DNA of 64,000 nucleotides from Actinomyces procaprae. GTDB lineage: Bacteria; Actinomycetota; Actinomycetes; Actinomycetales; Actinomycetaceae. The notes under the pieces are model-generated. The model worked only from the letters and a program-made list of their open reading frames with translations. It ran no database searches and was not told the origin of the DNA. A program made the position numbers and the translations under genes. Below, piece by piece: positions 59,646 to 64,000 of the stretch; positions within the stretch are counted from its first letter, which is position 1, and the number at the start of each line of letters is the position of its first letter. The DNA lies in NCBI RefSeq assembly GCF_004798665.1, contig NZ_CP039292.1, positions 372,001-436,000 on the forward strand. Reading direction: 5' to 3'.

Positions 59646-60656
59646 TCAGGCTCGGGGCAGGCCGTGCGGGGGCGTCGGCGTCTCCCGGGAGCGCAACTCC
59701 GTGAGCTCCCGTATGCGCCCCTCCCGCCGGGCCAGGTGCGCGCCCCAGCCGACGGTCACCAGCACGGTGCCCGCCAGCAGGAGGCTCACCCCGGTCGGGT
59801 CGTCGGGGAGCAGGCGCAGCAGCAGGGCGTGCCCGGGCAGGTGTGGCCAAATGTGCGTCAGCAGTCCGGGCAGTGAAAGCAGGACGAGCATCGTGCCGGT
59901 GGTGCGGGCCCCCAGCGTGGAGCGGCCGGTGAAGGCCGTCCCCAGCAGCAGGAGGATGAGTGCCGCCGCGGATCCGAGCAGTCCGCCGCTAAGGGGTGTA
60001 CCCGGGGACACCAGGCGGGCGTACCCGGCCGCGATCAGGGCGAGGGCACTTCCCGCGGCGACGATGGTGATCGGGAGGGACAGGACGTGGTCCCGGCGTC
60101 GTGATGGCGGGGCCGCCGGGGTCACGCCCGGCGTCTTGTCCTGCTCGCCGAGCCTGATGGACAGGCGTGCGTCCGCGCGCCCGGCGCTCCGGGCCCGTCG
60201 CATTCCCCAGGATCCGCCCAGTAGCAGCGCCGCGACTATCAGCACCGCTCCGGTGGGTATCAGGGAGCGTGCCCAGGTGAAGGGGGCGGCGTCGGCGCGT
60301 CCCGGGCTCAGCAGTATCACCGTCTGCGCTGCGAGCGCGACGAGTCCCCCGACCAGGCCGCCCAGTGAGGAGCGTGCGGCGAATACCCACTGGGCCAGCG
60401 CAGATACTGCGAGGGTGAGCAGGGCGAACCCGGCGATGCGGGGCAGGTTGCCCGCAGCGGCCGCCTGCGCGGTCATTCCCGTCAGTGCGAGCGTGCTCGG
60501 TGCCAAAACCGCGCCGATCGCGGCTGTCAGCAGGTAGTCGCCGCGGCGGGAGCGCGGCTCCGGGCGGGTCTCGTCGAGGCCGGGGGCGGGTGCTGACGGC
60601 GTGGGGACGGCTCGCCCCAGCGATGGCGTCGCGGGGGAGGGGTTGTCTTGCGTCAC
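59646..60656 (-). CDS. Membrane protein with internally repeated four-helix unit, unrecognised
   Basis: The 336-residue product has about eight membrane segments in two similar halves, each with a GRS[ST]LG-type motif (AARSSLGGLVGG and TGRSTLGARTTG), separated by a basic loop (about 155-195). The last segment and tail (GWGAHLARREGRIREL) resemble those of the 278-residue protein encoded 148 nt downstream, so they are paralogues. Start is GTG, just after a -10-like TAATAT. Confidence 0.75.
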   Translation of the reverse strand: MTQDNPSPATPSLGRAVPTPSAPAPGLDETRPEPRSRRGDYLLTAAIGAVLAPSTLALTGMTAQAAAAGNLPRIAGFALLTLAVSALAQWVFAARSSLGGLVGGLVALAAQTVILLSPGRADAAPFTWARSLIPTGAVLIVAALLLGGSWGMRRARSAGRADARLSIRLGEQDKTPGVTPAAPPSRRRDHVLSLPITIVAAGSALALIAAGYARLVSPGTPLSGGLLGSAAALILLLLGTAFTGRSTLGARTTGTMLVLLSLPGLLTHIWPHLPGHALLLRLLPDDPTGVSLLLAGTVLVTVGWGAHLARREGRIRELTELRSRETPTPPHGLPRA

Positions 60657-60662
60657 AGTTCG

Positions 60663-60668
60663 ATATTA
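60663..60668 (-). promoter_or_regulatory. -10 element of a probably leaderless transcript
   Basis: TAATAT on the minus strand ends 6 nt before the GTG at 60656, and no ribosome site is present. This spacing fits transcription starting at or next to the start codon, common in actinobacteria. Confidence 0.5.
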
Positions 60669-60804
60669 GACGATCGGCGTCGGGCGGTGGCCGGGGTGGA
60701 TGGTGGGGAGGATGCCCCCTCCTCCCGCGGGACGATGGGGCGTGGAGGTGGCGTCGGCTGGCGGGGGGATTCGCATGAGGTGTGGGGCGACTAGATTCCA
60801 GGTT

Positions 60805-62505
60805 ATGAGACTGAAAATGATTCACGACAAGGGTGTCGCTCCGGTCGCAGTAGCGGCAGTTGCATGCCTCGCCTTGTCTGCATGTACTGCAGTCAGCGAC
60901 TACCGCAGCGGGCCGACGGCGTCGAGTGGTACTACAACCGCCATCCCGGTGGATGCGTCGAGCATGCCACCGGTGCCCGCAGGCCTGGCGGGTTTCTACC
61001 AGCAGAAGGTCGGCTGGAAGGACTGTGCGGATGATGCCTCCTTCCAGTGCGCCACGGTCAAGGTGCCGCTGGACTATGCAAACCCCTCCGGCAAGACTAT
61101 CGACCTGGCGCTGAAGAAGCTCCCCTCCACCTCGGGTGAGCCGATCGGCACGTTGCTGACCAATCCCGGCGGGCCTGGCGGATCCGGCCTGGAGTACGTC
61201 TCGCAGGAGGGCGTCTTCTCCGACGCACTGCGAGCGGGCTACGACATCCTCGGCTTCGACCCGCGCGGTGTGGGGCAGTCCACGCCCCTGACCTGCCTCA
61301 GCCCGCAGGAGATGAGCGAGGTGGCCGAGGCCACATTGCAGCAGAAGAGTTCCGGAGCCACCAACCAGCAGCAGGACAATGATGCCGCCGATCCGCAGCA
61401 GGACTCCACACCGGTTGACTTTGAGGAGGAGACTGCCGAGAGCACCGAGCAGACTGCGGCCGAACTGGCCGCCAGGTGCAAGCAGTACTCGCCTGAGCCC
61501 GATCTGATCGACCATATGGACACCGCCTCGGTGGCGCGTGACATGGATGTGCTGCGGGCGCTATCGGGTGATGCGCGCCTGCACTACCTGGGTACTTCTT
61601 ATGGCACCTACCTGGGGGCCCGCTACGCGGAGATGTTCCCTGCGAACGTGGGTCGCATGGTGCTGGACAGCGCACAGAATCCCGCACAGGAGAACGCTGA
61701 GAACATCGTCCAGCAGGCCGAGTCGATTGAGAAGAGCCTGCGAGCCTATGTCGAGCACTGCCAGGCGGGGGAGGACTGCCCGCTGACCGGTGATGTCGAC
61801 TCCGGCGTCGAGCAGATCAGGCAACTCATTGAGAAGGCCAACACCACGCCGCTGCCGTCCACTCTGGGCGACTCCGTAGACGGGGCGACGCTCACGAAGA
61901 CCCTGATCGACATGATGTATGACAACAGTGCATGGGACCTTCTGACCGCGGCGCTCAGCCAGGCGATCAAGAACAATGACGGTACAGCCCTCGCCGTGCT
62001 GACCAATCCGTCACTGGTGGATGAGGAGACGGACCCGCAGGAGCTGGCTGAGAAGGAGGCCCGCGATGCGGCCAATGAGAACGCCATCAGCGCCATCGAC
62101 TGCCTCGACTACCCGGTTCGTGGCGACAAGTCCAAGTGGGATGAGCAGGCGGCCAGAATCCAGGAGGTGGCGCCCACGCTCGGCACCGGGCTGGGCTACC
62201 CCGACGCGTTCTGCAAGGGCTGGGGCCACCACACCGACCACCAGCCGGGCGAGATCCGTGCCACGGGTGCGGCACCGATCCTCGTCGTCGGCATTACCGG
62301 TGACCCGGCCACCCCGTACCAGTGGGCCAAGGACCTGGCCTCCCAGCTGGACTCTGCCCGCCTGCTGACCGTGGAGGGCAACGGGCACGGCGCCTACCAG
62401 CGCAAGGGCGACTGCGTGGACAACGTGATCGACGCCTACCTGCTGCGCGGTGAACTGCCGGAGAAGGACTTGACCTGCAAGGAGGAGATTGAGCAGTACT
62501 ACTGA
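60805..62505 (+). CDS. Secreted TAP-type alpha/beta-hydrolase peptidase (lipoprotein)
   Basis: The 566-residue protein resembles Streptomyces tripeptidyl aminopeptidase-like hydrolases. It has a lipoprotein signal with lipobox LSAC (Cys27), TNPGGPGGSG, GFDPRGVGQSTPLTC, the nucleophile S265 in GTSYGTYLGARYAE, a C-terminal TAP-like domain, and H528 in GNGHGAY. About 60 Gln/Asp/Glu-rich residues (roughly 170-225) form an unusual low-complexity insert. Located outside the membrane, it would trim peptides or hydrolyse esters. The ATG at 60805 is chosen; 60817 is also possible. Confidence 0.9.
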   Translation: MRLKMIHDKGVAPVAVAAVACLALSACTAVSDYRSGPTASSGTTTAIPVDASSMPPVPAGLAGFYQQKVGWKDCADDASFQCATVKVPLDYANPSGKTIDLALKKLPSTSGEPIGTLLTNPGGPGGSGLEYVSQEGVFSDALRAGYDILGFDPRGVGQSTPLTCLSPQEMSEVAEATLQQKSSGATNQQQDNDAADPQQDSTPVDFEEETAESTEQTAAELAARCKQYSPEPDLIDHMDTASVARDMDVLRALSGDARLHYLGTSYGTYLGARYAEMFPANVGRMVLDSAQNPAQENAENIVQQAESIEKSLRAYVEHCQAGEDCPLTGDVDSGVEQIRQLIEKANTTPLPSTLGDSVDGATLTKTLIDMMYDNSAWDLLTAALSQAIKNNDGTALAVLTNPSLVDEETDPQELAEKEARDAANENAISAIDCLDYPVRGDKSKWDEQAARIQEVAPTLGTGLGYPDAFCKGWGHHTDHQPGEIRATGAAPILVVGITGDPATPYQWAKDLASQLDSARLLTVEGNGHGAYQRKGDCVDNVIDAYLLRGELPEKDLTCKEEIEQYY

Positions 62506-62605
62506 GCCTGGGTAGGGCGGGGCCCGTTGTCAGGACCCTGCCCGCCAGTACTCAACGCAGAGCAAGCCATAGAAGTTGAACCGACCGTTGAAAGTGAAGC
62601 ATCTG

Positions 62606-64000
62606 ATGACTGAGTCCGCTCCAACCTCCTTCTCGCTCACGCGCCGCTCCGCCGTAGCGGCTATCGGGGCCGCGCTCCTGCTGCCATTGGCGGCCTGCGC
62701 GGGCGGCAATGACTCGCAGGGCAAGAGCCCGGCGTCCACATCGCCAACCCCCGAGCCCCCCGCGGGAGCGCAGGACCCGCTCGGCAGTCTGGCCGGTGCG
62801 CCGTCGCTGTCCGATGAGCAGTACGAGACCGTGGTAGAGGGGGTGTCCGCCTGGGTGACCCGTGTCTGGCCGCTTATGGGGCAGGTGTGGCCGGGGGTCG
62901 ATTACACCAGGCATCGGATCGTGGCCATGCAGGTCGACGAACAGTTCAAGGCAATACGCGCGTGGGCAATCTCGGTTGACGGTCAACGGGAACTCAAGGC
63001 CGACGAGTACGCGAGCATTGAGGTGCCCACCTCCTACGGCAAGATCACCTTCGAGGACCAGCCGTCCATCACCCTCAACCTCGGTCAGGCAGCCACGGTG
63101 GGGGTTAGCAACAGAGAGGGCGGTGGGGCCGCCGCGGGTATGAACTCCACGCCGTCCGTGACCGCAACCGGCGCCTCGGAGCCCGTCGCGGATCTGAAGG
63201 ATCCGGCCACCTACGCCTTCGCGCTCATGACCCACGAACTGGTCCACTTCTACTATCAGGGCGAGATCAATGTGACCGCCTCCAGCAGCAGGGACACCCC
63301 CTACCCGTACCAGGCGCGACCCCGCACCCTGCGGCGCATGATGCTGCACCGCTTGCGCCAGGCGGCAATGGATGCGGACAAGCGGTCCGAGCACCTGGGG
63401 CACGCCCGCTACTGGATGGACACGTGGAAGTCGGAGTTCGCGGGCGAGGCCGAGGACATCCACCACTACGACATCGCCGAGGGCATCGCCCGGTACGTGG
63501 AGTACATGGCGCTGTCCATCCAGGAGAATCAGTCCCCTGAGCAGCTTCAGACCCGGCAGGCGGCGCTGCTGAAGGAGGAGCCGCTGGATGTATCGGTTGA
63601 CGTGGAGTCCTATGTATTCGGATTCATCACCGGGGTGCTGTTGGACGCGATCAAGCCCGACTGGAAGAACGGGTTCTACGCCAGTGGCAAGACACTCACG
63701 GAGATGCTCTTGGAGGACGTCGCCCCCGTTCCAGAGGAGGTGGACCCCGAGGTCGGTGGTCAGGTTGACGAGGCGATCAAGGAGGCCGACCAGTACGTTG
63801 CGCCGGACATCAAGAAGATCGACGACGCGGAGGCGGACACCTCGGTGGCCTACCTGCACCTGCCCAAGTTGGATGAGATCGGTTACGCCAGTTCTTTCGT
63901 CTACAAGGACAAGGTGGTACTGACCACCACCATCATGGTGCTCAATGGCGACGGTCAGAATCTTCAGGTGCTGGGAGTGCCGACCTTCACCGGTGCTGAC
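62606..64000 (+). CDS. Putative zinc-metallopeptidase lipoprotein, C-terminus beyond the window
   Basis: The frame is open from the ATG at 62606 (a GTG at 62594 is also in frame) through the window end, at least 465 residues. A lipoprotein signal ends in LPLAAC (Cys31). HELVHF at 210-215 fits the HExxH zinc motif, and E292 in DIAEGIARYVEY, 78 residues later, is placed like the third ligand of gluzincins. I do not recognise the family. It follows the TAP-type lipoprotein gene by 100 nt, and both face outward, so a shared peptide-processing role is possible. Confidence 0.75.
   Translation, partial: MTESAPTSFSLTRRSAVAAIGAALLLPLAACAGGNDSQGKSPASTSPTPEPPAGAQDPLGSLAGAPSLSDEQYETVVEGVSAWVTRVWPLMGQVWPGVDYTRHRIVAMQVDEQFKAIRAWAISVDGQRELKADEYASIEVPTSYGKITFEDQPSITLNLGQAATVGVSNREGGGAAAGMNSTPSVTATGASEPVADLKDPATYAFALMTHELVHFYYQGEINVTASSSRDTPYPYQARPRTLRRMMLHRLRQAAMDADKRSEHLGHARYWMDTWKSEFAGEAEDIHHYDIAEGIARYVEYMALSIQENQSPEQLQTRQAALLKEEPLDVSVDVESYVFGFITGVLLDAIKPDWKNGFYASGKTLTEMLLEDVAPVPEEVDPEVGGQVDEAIKEADQYVAPDIKKIDDAEADTSVAYLHLPKLDEIGYASSFVYKDKVVLTTTIMVLNGDGQNLQVLGVPTFTGAD

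Overview
The window is high-GC, densely coded actinobacterial chromosome, most like Actinomyces or a close relative in the Actinomycetaceae. This is inferred from a WhiB regulator, a Crp-type regulator next to nth, DUF3073 and DUF3618 proteins, a MutT1-type NUDIX/phosphatase fusion beside ppk, non-LPXTG sortase signals (LAETG, LARTG), heavy GTG start use and many ATGA/TGATG stop-start overlaps. No 16S sequence is present, so the genus is an inference.

Layout. 1-14.5 kb: gdhA; two cell-wall-anchored 5'-nucleotidase paralogues that flank a fructose PTS operon (fruR-fruK-fruA) with two FruR-type operators; then purF-purM. 14.6-25.4 kb: small envelope proteins (DUF3073, DUF3618, holin-like), an AbiEi-like gene sitting between two identical-core repeat clusters, a heterodimeric ABC exporter with one dead ATP site, a flavodoxin-fold oxidoreductase, a MacB/FtsX-type ABC pair and a zincin. 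25.5-34.2 kb: tRNA-Glu, tRNA-Asp and tRNA-Phe; a repeat patch; a cellobiose/beta-glucoside operon (binding protein, two permeases, GH1 glucosidase, LacI regulator) with a paired 14-bp palindromic operator; a PadR/HAAS-domain pair. 34.3-41.8 kb: an MscS channel, a 130-bp MITE-like element, a type-B carboxylesterase with Cys at the nucleophile position, msrB, an EEP-fold nuclease, an AEC transporter and small membrane proteins. 41.8-44.8 kb is an unstable accessory patch: inverted repeats, an IS5-family insertion in a repeat whose uninterrupted copy survives nearby, an integrase/XRE remnant and tRNA-Lys. 44.8-64 kb: ppk and mutT1, another repeat cluster at tRNA-Pro, then a block in an order also known from mycobacteria (metallophosphoesterase, class A PBP, whiB, DUF4177, crp, nth, alpha/beta hydrolase), azlCD, two related membrane proteins, and two lipoproteins, a TAP-type peptidase and an unrecognised HExxH protein cut by the window end.

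The strongest unexplained signal is a recurrent intergenic architecture: short tandem units (mostly 19 bp) that run in one orientation into a palindromic core and then continue as related units in the opposite orientation. One family with a near-identical ~36-bp core occurs at three loci (16.3, 17.5 and 49.8 kb). Similar but sequence-unrelated mirrored arrays lie at 9.0, 26.1 and 42.2 kb, and plain 19-bp arrays at 21.5 and 44.7 kb. Other leads are several enzymes that appear to have lost or exchanged catalytic residues: 5'-nucleotidase DxH to DxG, esterase Ser to Cys, alpha/beta hydrolase nucleophile to Gly, and an ABC subunit without a Walker A motif.
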